Shown: positions 1-5,054 of the stretch, piece after piece
Position numbering within the stretch: position 1 is the stretch's first letter
Layout of the letters: each line of letters begins with the position of its first letter
Source of the DNA: Planctomycetota bacterium
GTDB taxonomy: Bacteria; Planctomycetota; Planctomycetia; Pirellulales; UBA1268
Reading direction: 5' to 3'
Length of the DNA stretch: 6,808 bases
NCBI GenBank assembly: GCA_003669255.1
Contig: QWPO01000177.1
Coordinates: 1 to 6,808, forward strand
Program-made: the position numbers and the translations under genes
Notes under the pieces: model-generated
Database searches by the model: none
What the model saw: only the letters and a program-made list of their open reading frames with translations
What the model was told of the DNA's origin: nothing

Positions 1-459
1 CCGGTTCAGATACTCAATCGCGTTGGCGGGAATCGACGTATCGGGCTCAGCCGCGAGCGTCACCACCCGCCGCTCGGCCCGCCGGCAGACCGTGCGGGCC
101 ACGTGAAACGCGGCCGCCAGCGGCGTGCCCGCCGGCAGGATGAAGAACTTCAAGGGATCGAGCGTCGACTCGTGGCGGTCGATCTCTGTCTCGATCGCCT
201 GGACGTGCGCCGCGGTGATCCGCTCGTCGGCGGTGTCGGGCGTGGCGAGCTGCGCGCCGAGGTCGAAGAGTTCGCACTGCACGCGGCGGAGCAGGGGATC
301 AAACGCCGCCGCCACCGAGTGCGTGCGGGCCATGCCGAGATGGCTGTTGAGCTCGTCGACGGTACCGAAGGCCTCGATCCTCGCGTTGTCCTTGCGGACT
401 CGCGGGCCACCGAAGAGCCCCGTCTCGCCGGCGTCGCCGGTCTTGGTGTAAATCTTCAT
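1..459 (-). CDS. pduO: Cob(I)alamin adenosyltransferase, PduO type (C-terminus cut by window edge)
   Basis: This enzyme transfers the adenosyl group of ATP to cob(I)alamin, making adenosylcobalamin (coenzyme B12) for mutases and other radical enzymes; it is cytosolic and the family is usually trimeric. Reading the minus strand from the ATG at 459 gives 153 codons with no stop. Family motifs are in order: the N-terminal ATP-binding stretch TKTGDAGETGLFGG (residues 5-18) followed by RVRKD, the VDELNS segment (34-39), FILPAGT (106-112), the Arg-rich helix ARTVCRRAER (121-130) and the start of the final YLNR motif (150-153). Members are usually about 180-190 aa, so roughly 30-40 residues lie outside the window. 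An AGGAGA ribosome-binding site lies about ten bases upstream of the ATG. It is divergent from the TolB-like gene. The family assignment is firm. Whether it serves methylmalonyl-CoA mutase or another B12 enzyme cannot be told from here. Confidence 0.95.
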   Translation of the reverse strand, partial: MKIYTKTGDAGETGLFGGPRVRKDNARIEAFGTVDELNSHLGMARTHSVAAAFDPLLRRVQCELFDLGAQLATPDTADERITAAHVQAIETEIDRHESTLDPLKFFILPAGTPLAAAFHVARTVCRRAERRVVTLAAEPDTSIPANAIEYLNR

Positions 460-510
460 CGAACGAGTGTCTCCTGCGCAGTCGGACGTCGAACGTATAC
501 TGGAAACGCC
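460..510. promoter_or_regulatory. Divergent promoter region between adenosyltransferase and TolB-like gene
   Basis: This 51-bp gap must hold the start signals of two divergent genes. It contains GTATAC (495-500), a palindrome that gives a -10-like box on each strand: TATACT (496-501) rightwards and TATACG (499 to 494) leftwards. The leftward box would leave a leader of about 28 bases that includes the AGGAGA ribosome-binding site. The rightward box ends only nine bases before the ATG at 511, so that transcript would be almost leaderless. No convincing -35 box is visible for either direction. The call is inferred from position and a single hexamer. Confidence 0.35.
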
Positions 511-1677
511 ATGCCCCAAATATGCAACTGGACCGCTACGGCGGTGATCCTCGTCGTCGCCACGGCCGCAGGAATGAGAGCAGGTTGCGGCGCCGAGACC
601 ACCCCCGCGGTGGCCCCGGCCCAGTCTGCCCTCGAGGCCCGCTTTCTCGCGTCCCCCGTGCTCGTCACCGACGGGATGACGAAGGCGGGCGAAGGGTATT
701 TTTCCCCTGACGGCAGCCGCATCTGCTACCAGGCGGTGCCGCCGGGTAGGCAGTTCTACGAGATCTTCGTGCAGGACTTCGCCCCGTCGGCCCCACAGCC
801 CACGGTGCCCCGGAGGGTGAGTTCCGGCCGCGGCCGGACGACGTGCAGCTGGTTCTCGCCCGACGGCACACGGCTGCTCTTCGCCTCCAGTCACCTCGAC
901 CCCGACGCCGAGGCCACGGAAGCGGCCGCGCGAGCGCAGGCCGAGGACGACGCCCGCGCGGGCCGGCGGCGGCGCTACCAGTGGGACTTCGATCCCTGGA
1001 TGGACCTCTTCACGTCGCGTCTCGACGGCAGCGATCTCGTCCGACTCACGACTGAAAAGGGCTACGACGCCGAGTGCTCGTTTTCGCCCGACGGCTCGCG
1101 GGTGCTCTTCGTGAGCGACCGCGACGGTGATCCCGACATCTACGTGATGAACGCCGACGGCTCGGATGTCCGCCAGTTGACGAACGAGCCGGGTTACGAC
1201 GGTGGCCCGTTCTTCTCCCCCGACGGTGCGTGGATCGCCTACCGCACCGACCGGCTCGAAAAGGATCTGCTCCAGATCCACGTGATGCGGGCCGACGGCT
1301 CGGGCGACGTGGCGGTCACGGCGGGAAACGGTGTTCGCTGGGCGCCGTTCTGGCATCCGACGCGGCCGTGGCTGATCTGGACGGGCGCCGACCACTCCGA
1401 TCCCACCGCGCGGCCGAACTACGATCTCTGGATCACGACCTGGGACGTCGCCGCGGACGGATCATTCATGGCGGGCGAGCCGCTGCGGATCACCGACCAT
1501 CCCGGCGCCGACGTCCTCCCCGCCTTCTCACCCGACGGGTCGCTCCTGATGTGGACGGCCAGCCGCGGCGAGGGCTCCGGCGGCCGCGGACCGACAAGCC
1601 AACTCTGGGTGAGCCAACTCGATCTCGACGCGATTGCTCACGACCTGCCGCCTGCGACGAAAGGCACGACACGATGA
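511..1677 (+). CDS. Exported TolB/WD40-like beta-propeller protein
   Basis: A 388-aa protein built from PD40/TolB-type propeller repeats. The FSPDG signature occurs at residues 64-68, 115-119, 191-195, 235-239 and 339-343, with a degenerate blade FWHPTRPWLIW at 280-290, giving about six blades. Typical inter-blade strands such as DPDIYVMNADGSDVRQLT follow. The N-terminus has a hydrophobic stretch (about residues 9-21) ending in RAGC with Cys26, so it is exported. A lipoprotein is possible, but Arg at the -3 position makes the lipobox poor, and ordinary signal peptidase cleavage is equally likely. An insert at about 129-165 is rich in Ala, Glu and Arg, then reads RYQWDFDPWMDLF; I associate this pattern with planctomycete TolB-like proteins. 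The reading frame is open upstream to 103, but those codons are antisense to the adenosyltransferase, and the signal peptide starts at this ATG. Its stop overlaps the proC start. Its partner or ligand is unknown; it is not the Pal-associated TolB of a Tol operon, because no tol genes are adjacent. Confidence 0.88.
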   Translation: MPQICNWTATAVILVVATAAGMRAGCGAETTPAVAPAQSALEARFLASPVLVTDGMTKAGEGYFSPDGSRICYQAVPPGRQFYEIFVQDFAPSAPQPTVPRRVSSGRGRTTCSWFSPDGTRLLFASSHLDPDAEATEAAARAQAEDDARAGRRRRYQWDFDPWMDLFTSRLDGSDLVRLTTEKGYDAECSFSPDGSRVLFVSDRDGDPDIYVMNADGSDVRQLTNEPGYDGGPFFSPDGAWIAYRTDRLEKDLLQIHVMRADGSGDVAVTAGNGVRWAPFWHPTRPWLIWTGADHSDPTARPNYDLWITTWDVAADGSFMAGEPLRITDHPGADVLPAFSPDGSLLMWTASRGEGSGGRGPTSQLWVSQLDLDAIAHDLPPATKGTTR

Positions 1678-2495
1678 CGACTCCTGCCCTCGACCGGACG
1701 GTCGCGATGATCGGTGGAGGCCAGATGGCCCTCGCCCTCGCCGAGGGTTTCTGCCGCGCCGGGCTCCTCGCGCCGGCCGACATCACCGTCTACGACCCGC
1801 ACCCGCCGGCGCGGGAACGGCTGGCGGCGAGGCTGCCCGGCATCGTCTTCGCCGACTCGGCGCGGGCCGCCGCGGCTGCCGCGGGCGTGGTCTTCCTCGC
1901 GGTGAAGCCGCAGCAGTCACAGGCCGCCTGCCACGAGATCGCCGGTCACCTGCGTGCGGACGCGGTGCTGGTGTCGATCGTCGCCGGCCTCCCCGCCGCG
2001 TCGCTGGCGGCGATGACGGGCGTGCCCAGCGTGATCCGCGTGATGCCCAACACGCCCTGCCTCGTGGGCCACGGGGTGTCGGTTGCCTGCCAGACATCCG
2101 CCGTTCCCACCGCGGCGGCCGCGCGGGTTCGCGAGTTGCTCGGCGCCGTGGGCCACGTGCACGAGGCCGAAGAGTCGCAGATGAATGCAGTGACCGGTCT
2201 GTCGGGCTCGGGCCCCGGCTTCGTGGCGCTGCTCGTCGAGGCGCTCGCCGACGGCGGCGTGAAGGCGGGCCTGCCGCGACCGCTGGCCCTAGCGCTGGCG
2301 GTGCAGACGCTCTCGGGCACGGCCGCACTTCTGGAGCAGACGGGCGAGCATCCGGTGCAGATCAAAGACCGCGTCTCGAGCCCTGGTGGCACGACGATCG
2401 CGGGGCTGGCGGTGCTGGAGCAGCGTGGCGTCCGCGGCGCGCTCATCGACGCCGTCGTCGCCGCCGCCACCCGCGCGAAGGAACTCGGCGGGTAA
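1674..2495 (+). CDS. proC: Pyrroline-5-carboxylate reductase
   Basis: Catalyses the last step of proline biosynthesis, the NAD(P)H-dependent reduction of 1-pyrroline-5-carboxylate to L-proline, in the cytosol. The 273-aa product has the usual length. The N-terminal Rossmann motif is MIGGGQMALALAEGF (12-26), followed by LAVKPQ (75-80), RVMPNTPCLVGHG (122-134), the dimerisation-domain core TGLSGSGPGF (174-183) and the family signature DRVSSPGGTTIAGL (232-245). All substrate- and cofactor-contact motifs that I can recognise are present. The ATG overlaps the preceding stop codon (ATGA, 1674-1677), which points to translational coupling with the propeller gene; there is no strong separate ribosome-binding site. 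The ORF is open upstream to 1230, but those codons lie inside the propeller gene. The REP-like hairpin array begins three bases after the stop and could mark the transcript's 3' end. Confidence 0.97.
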   Translation: MTTPALDRTVAMIGGGQMALALAEGFCRAGLLAPADITVYDPHPPARERLAARLPGIVFADSARAAAAAAGVVFLAVKPQQSQAACHEIAGHLRADAVLVSIVAGLPAASLAAMTGVPSVIRVMPNTPCLVGHGVSVACQTSAVPTAAAARVRELLGAVGHVHEAEESQMNAVTGLSGSGPGFVALLVEALADGGVKAGLPRPLALALAVQTLSGTAALLEQTGEHPVQIKDRVSSPGGTTIAGLAVLEQRGVRGALIDAVVAAATRAKELGG

Positions 2496-2504
2496 GGGCC
2501 CTGA

Positions 2505-2578
2505 GTAGGTGCAGGTTGTCAACCTGCACCAGCAGCGGCGTCGATGGTGATTCGGCACAGGTTGACAACCTGTGCTAC
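2505..2578. repeat. BIME-like unit 1 (inverted REP pair)
   Basis: GTAG at 2505-2508 starts the first hairpin: arms GGTGCAGGTTG (2508-2518) and CAACCTGCACC (2520-2530), a perfect 11-bp palindrome around one T. A 24-base spacer follows. The second hairpin has arms GCACAGGTTG (2555-2564) and CAACCTGTGC (2566-2575), a perfect 10-bp palindrome around one A, ending in CTAC (2575-2578), which is GTAG on the other strand. A weaker hairpin, GTGCCC (2608-2613) with GGGCAC (2624-2629), lies in the linker to the next unit. Confidence 0.88.
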
Positions 2579-2649
2579 GGGGAACGATGCAGCGAGGATT
2601 GACCGTGGTGCCCTGGCGCGATTGGGCACGAGTGGCGCAAATGCCCTGA

Positions 2650-2723
2650 GTAGGTGCAGGTTGTCAACCTGCACCAGCAGCGGCGTCGATCGTGATTCGG
2701 CACAGGTTGACAACCTGCGCTAC
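2650..2723. repeat. BIME-like unit 2 (inverted REP pair)
   Basis: Same layout as unit 1: GTAG 2650-2653, a perfect palindrome at 2653-2675, a second palindrome at 2700-2720 and CTAC 2720-2723. The second palindrome has one mismatch in its distal arm (CAACCTGCGC instead of CAACCTGTGC). The linker hairpin arm is also degraded by one base (GGGTAC). Confidence 0.88.
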
Positions 2724-2794
2724 GAGGAACGATGCAGCGAGGATTGACCGTGGTGCCCTGGCGCGATTGGGTACGAGTGGCGCACATGCCCTGA

Positions 2795-2868
2795 GTAGGT
2801 GCAGGCTTTCAACCTGCACCAGCAGCGACGTCGATGGTGATTCGGCACAGGTTGAAAACCTGTGCTAC
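2795..2868. repeat. BIME-like unit 3 (inverted REP pair, altered loops)
   Basis: GTAG 2795-2798, first hairpin 2798-2820, second hairpin 2845-2865 and CTAC 2865-2868. Both hairpins differ from units 1 and 2 at the same place. Read from the GTAG foot, the centre TTGTCAA has become TTTCAA-type in each (CTTTCAA in the first, TTTTCAA in the second), which converts a one-base loop into a wider one. The 145-bp unit stops after GCAGCGAGG at 2887; the linker and linker hairpin are missing. Confidence 0.86.
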
Positions 2869-2932
2869 GAGGAACGTTGCAGCGAGGGGCAGCCGCACGC
2901 ACCGACGCGACGCGACGCCCGCCATCATGCAC

Positions 2933-3151
2933 TCAGCCGCGGCGGCTCTTCCCAGGCTTGCTGGCCTTGGTGACGACCTTTTTCTTCACCACGCGCGAGG
3001 CCTTCTTCTTGCCGGCCTTCGTCGCCGGGGCGGCCTTGGCCTTGCTCCCCTTGGCCTTGCCCGACTTCTTCGCCGCCGGATTGCGGCCCCCGAAGATCGA
3101 ATCCCAGCCCTCGGCGTACGTGCCTGAACTCCCCACGCGGATCACTGACAT
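2933..3151 (-). CDS. Small very basic Lys/Ala-rich protein (putative nucleic-acid binder)
   Basis: A 72-aa protein of two parts. The head (residues 1-24) is uncharged overall and contains VGSSGTYAEGWDSIFGG, with the aromatic motif YxxGWDxIFGG at 12-22. The tail (25-72) is histone-H1-like low complexity: short Lys, Ala and Ser/Thr runs such as KKSGKAKGSKAKAA and KKKASRVVKKK, ending KSRRG. I count 16 Lys and 5 Arg against one Glu and one Asp in the whole protein. No signal peptide or membrane segment is present, so it is cytosolic. A good ribosome-binding site (AGGGAGA) sits six to seven bases before the ATG. It is the last gene of the leftward group, 87 bp after the 128-aa gene, and it faces the repeat array. 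The composition suggests non-specific binding to DNA or RNA, or ribosome association. I recall similar short proteins with a GWDxIFG head from planctomycetes, but none with a known function. The gene call is fairly sure, the role is not. Confidence 0.75.
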   Translation of the reverse strand: MSVIRVGSSGTYAEGWDSIFGGRNPAAKKSGKAKGSKAKAAPATKAGKKKASRVVKKKVVTKASKPGKSRRG

Positions 3152-3238
3152 GATGGTCTCCCTTCTGAGCAGGTCACCGCAAGGCAGCTTCCGGGCCCAC
3201 GGTCAAAGGTGGTTCGTAGCGGTTGCCGGCGGGCAGTG

Positions 3239-3625
3239 TCAATCCGACACGACCACCAGCGACAGCCTGCCCCAGGCCGGCGGCAGCGTTACGCGGGTCT
3301 CCAAATGGTGGCCAGAAGCCACGCCACCGGCGACCTCGGAAACGACTTGGGCAGCGACTTCGGCCACCACCAGAAGGTTGCGGTCGGCGATCATGCCCGT
3401 CACGTCGCACTCCATGGTGCCCGGGCCAGAGTCGCACCAGTCGAGCGAGTGGTCATTGAGCGTGGCGTTCTGCCACAGCCCCGGCGAGTCCGCTGCCTCA
3501 CAGACAAGCACGAGCCGATCGGCCTTCTCAACGCCACTCGGCCGCCCGAAACGGCGGATCCACGCTCGCGTCGCTACCGTCGGCGGCTCCCAGGCGGTGC
3601 CCAGGTGGATCGCATGCTTCGGCAT
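3239..3625 (-). CDS. Unrecognised 128-aa protein, possible beta-sandwich (jelly-roll) domain
   Basis: I do not recognise a named family. The protein has no signal peptide, membrane segment or low-complexity tract, so it is probably cytosolic. Residues 36-63 read like alternating beta-strands (ADRLVLVCEA, then LWQNATLNDHSLDW) and lead to MECDVTGMIADRNLLVVAEV (71-90). This ordering of LND, a tryptophan, DVT and RNxLxV resembles the galactose-binding-like jelly roll found as the sugar-binding domain of family 2 glycosidases (LNG...DVT...L...N.L.V). That is a pattern resemblance only, and no catalytic residues are visible. The start is supported by CGGAG about eight bases upstream, lying inside the end of the oxidoreductase gene. 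Only four bases separate that gene's stop from this ATG, so translational coupling is likely. The head MPKHAIHLGTAWEPP and the single-domain length argue for a complete small protein, not a fragment. Confidence 0.72.
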   Translation of the reverse strand: MPKHAIHLGTAWEPPTVATRAWIRRFGRPSGVEKADRLVLVCEAADSPGLWQNATLNDHSLDWCDSGPGTMECDVTGMIADRNLLVVAEVAAQVVSEVAGGVASGHHLETRVTLPPAWGRLSLVVVSD

Positions 3626-3629
3626 CGAA

Positions 3630-4649
3630 TCACTCCGGAATCACCACGCCGCGGCCCGTCGTCTCGCCGCGGCGCATGTGGTCGGCCCAGTCACCCACGT
3701 CGTCGAGCCGCAGCCGCGTCACCGGAAAGCGGCCTGCGATCGCAGGCCAGAACGATGCGAGCCGCTCCCAGAGCAGGGCTCGCTCGGCCTGCGTGGGGAG
3801 GCTGGCGGCATCGATGCCGGCGAGCGTCACGCCCCGGAGGATGAAGGGATGCACACTGGTGATGAGATCGGCTCCTCCCGCCATGCCGATGGCCGCCACG
3901 CCGCCGCCCGGCCGCACGGCCCTGAGCACTTCCGCAAGCAACGGGCCACCGACCGTGTCCACCACGCCGGCCCAGCGGCCGGTCACGAGCGTTTTGGACG
4001 TTGGATCACGGATCGCATCGGGCGTGACCACCTCGGCCGCGCCGAGGCTGCGAAGAACGTTCGTCGCCGACGCCTTTCGCGAGCAGGCGACGACGCGGTG
4101 GCCGGCGGCGGCCAGCGCCGCGACCGAGAGCATCCCCACACCGCCGCTCGCGCCGGTGACCAGCCACGCTTCGTCGGCCTTGGCATGCCGCGGCGACACG
4201 ATCGCCTCCAGTCGGTCGCAGGCGAGCAGGGCGGTGAGGCCGGCGGTGCCGAGCGCCATCGCCGCGTCGGCCGCGAGCGACGCGGGCCGCGGGAGCACGG
4301 CGGCGGCCGGCATTCGCACGAAGCTGGCGAACCCGCCATCGCGGACCTCGCCCATGCCATTGCCGGTGACCAGCACCGGCGTGCCCGCCGCCCATGAGGC
4401 GTCCGACGTGGCGACCACACCCGCCGCGTCGATCCCAGGCACGAGCGGCGACGTCCGCATCACGCCCGGATGCCCGGCAGAGCAGAGGGCGTCTTTGTAG
4501 TTGAACCCCGCAGCCTCGACCCGGACGACCACATCGCCATCGTCCCCCGCAGCCGATGCGCTCCACCCGAGCGGCTCCACACCGGCCGTGACGGTGCCAT
4601 CGGGCATCCGCCGCACCCGCCAACACTTTTCCCGCGTCGTCGTCGTCAT
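3630..4649 (-). CDS. acuI: YhdH/AcuI-family NADPH oxidoreductase (acrylyl-CoA reductase-like)
   Basis: A 339-aa medium-chain dehydrogenase/reductase of the zinc-free quinone-oxidoreductase branch. Characterised members of this subfamily reduce acryloyl-CoA to propionyl-CoA with NADPH. Subfamily motifs are in order: FNYKDAL (49-55), PLVPGIDAAGVV (68-79), VLVTGNGMG (92-100), DGGFASFVRMP (104-114), ALGTAGLTALL (132-142), the nucleotide-binding WLVTGASGGVGMLSVAAL (162-179), RWAGVVDTVGG (225-235) and HPFILRGVTLAGID (267-280), with a C-terminal GRGVV (332-336). The structural-zinc cysteines of true alcohol dehydrogenases are absent, as expected. The start ATG has GGAG five bases upstream and is followed by four ACG threonine codons. 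It heads the leftward group that includes the 128-aa gene four bases downstream. The subfamily is clear. The acryloyl-CoA substrate is inferred from the family, and no propionate or DMSP genes lie nearby to support it. Confidence 0.9.
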   Translation of the reverse strand: MTTTTREKCWRVRRMPDGTVTAGVEPLGWSASAAGDDGDVVVRVEAAGFNYKDALCSAGHPGVMRTSPLVPGIDAAGVVATSDASWAAGTPVLVTGNGMGEVRDGGFASFVRMPAAAVLPRPASLAADAAMALGTAGLTALLACDRLEAIVSPRHAKADEAWLVTGASGGVGMLSVAALAAAGHRVVACSRKASATNVLRSLGAAEVVTPDAIRDPTSKTLVTGRWAGVVDTVGGPLLAEVLRAVRPGGGVAAIGMAGGADLITSVHPFILRGVTLAGIDAASLPTQAERALLWERLASFWPAIAGRFPVTRLRLDDVGDWADHMRRGETTGRGVVIPE

Positions 4650-4709
4650 CTATACTCCGTTCCCGCCCGGATCGTACCGCGGCCGCCCCGGACCACACCA
4701 CAGGAGCCG
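4650..4709. promoter_or_regulatory. Divergent promoter region between acuI-like gene and trxA
   Basis: A 60-bp gap feeding two divergent genes. Rightwards, TATACT (4651-4656) is a good -10-like box and would give trxA a leader of nearly 50 bases. Leftwards, TACGAT (minus strand, 4676 to 4671) is a -10-like box about 21 bases before the oxidoreductase ATG, just upstream of its GGAG. No clear -35 element is seen. The same TATACT hexamer occurs in the other divergent gap at 496-501. The assignment comes from position and hexamer match only. Confidence 0.35.
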
Positions 4710-5048
4710 ATGCCGACGATGGGAAACGCCCTCGAGTTCACCGATGACAACTTCCAGAGCGACGTGCTCGGATCTTCCGTACCGGTCCTGGTCGACTTCT
4801 GGGCGCCGTGGTGCGGCCCCTGCAGGATGATCGGCCCGGTGATCGAGGAACTGGCGGCTGAGAACGCCGGCACGTTCAAGGTGGGCAAGGTCAACGTCGA
4901 CGAAAGCAGCAAGCTGGCGATGGCTTACAACGTGGCCAGCATCCCCACGATCATGATCTTCAACGGCGGCAAGCTCGTGCAGCAGTTCATGGGCGTGCAG
5001 TCGAAGGCGAAGCTCCAGCAGGCCCTCGACGAAGCCAAGTCGGCGTAA
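4710..5048 (+). CDS. trxA: Thioredoxin
   Basis: A classical cytosolic thioredoxin, the dithiol reductant that keeps enzymes such as ribonucleotide reductase and methionine sulfoxide reductase active; it is recharged by thioredoxin reductase. The 112-aa product has the usual length. It carries the active site WCGPC (residues 34-38) in VDFWAPWCGPCRM, the buried Asp of VDF (29), the KVNVDE strand (60-65), the cis-proline loop SIPT (77-80, Pro79) and the C-terminal FNGGKLVQQFMG strand pair (84-95). The start is slightly ambiguous. AGGAG (4702-4706) is only three bases before the ATG at 4710 but twelve before an in-frame ATG at 4719; the first is kept because neither spacing is ideal, and the alternative removes only three residues (109 aa). 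The gene converges on the sigma gene with six bases between stops. Confidence 0.96.
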   Translation: MPTMGNALEFTDDNFQSDVLGSSVPVLVDFWAPWCGPCRMIGPVIEELAAENAGTFKVGKVNVDESSKLAMAYNVASIPTIMIFNGGKLVQQFMGVQSKAKLQQALDEAKSA

Positions 5049-5054
5049 CCAGCG

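Larger units (their letters stand above)
2498..2887. repeat. Tandem BIME/REP-like array, 145-bp period, 2.7 copies
   Basis: Copies lie at 2498-2642, 2643-2787 and 2788-2887 (last one truncated after 100 bp). The period is exactly 145 bp both times. By eye, copies 1 and 2 differ at five positions, and copy 3 differs from copy 1 at six of 100. Each copy begins GCCCTGAG and holds two palindromes in opposite orientation, built on GGTTGTCAACC, with a GTAG tetranucleotide at the outer foot of each (CTAC on the plus strand for the second). Inverted REP hairpins with GTAG feet define the bacterial interspersed mosaic elements moved by IS200-like RAYT transposases. The array fills the gap between two convergent genes, the usual location for such elements. 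Open frames across it shift in every unit because 145 is not a multiple of three, so it is not coding. It may also act as a 3' barrier or terminator for proC. The repeat is directly seen; the REP/RAYT link is inference from structure. Confidence 0.9.

Noticed and set aside
103..510. Open frame upstream of the propeller gene, which would give a 524-aa protein starting at 103
   Set aside because: These codons lie antisense to the adenosyltransferase, whose protein motifs are unmistakable; the propeller's signal peptide begins at the ATG at 511.
1783..2470. Minus-strand frames of 174-181 codons opposite proC
   Set aside because: They are shadows of proC, which has full family motifs; the antisense products are Arg/Pro/Ala-rich and have no domain.
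2496..2532. Intrinsic terminator for proC
   Set aside because: A strong hairpin (2508-2530) does follow the stop, but no T-run comes after it. It recurs as part of the repeat, so it is described as a REP-like element that may secondarily affect the transcript end.
2498..2887. CRISPR array
   Set aside because: The repeats are 145 bp with conserved linkers and no unique spacers, and there are no cas genes nearby.
2544..2973. Several short overlapping frames across the repeat array with repeated peptide segments
   Set aside because: The repeated peptides come from the 145-bp DNA repeat. Because 145 is not a multiple of three, the frame changes with each copy, and the sequence is palindromic DNA and not a coding tandem repeat.
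2862..4397. Long plus-strand open frame of about 511 codons
   Set aside because: It is antisense to three leftward genes with clear motifs or ribosome-binding sites. The translation is low-complexity Arg/Ala/His-rich with no recognisable domain, typical of shadow frames in GC-rich DNA.
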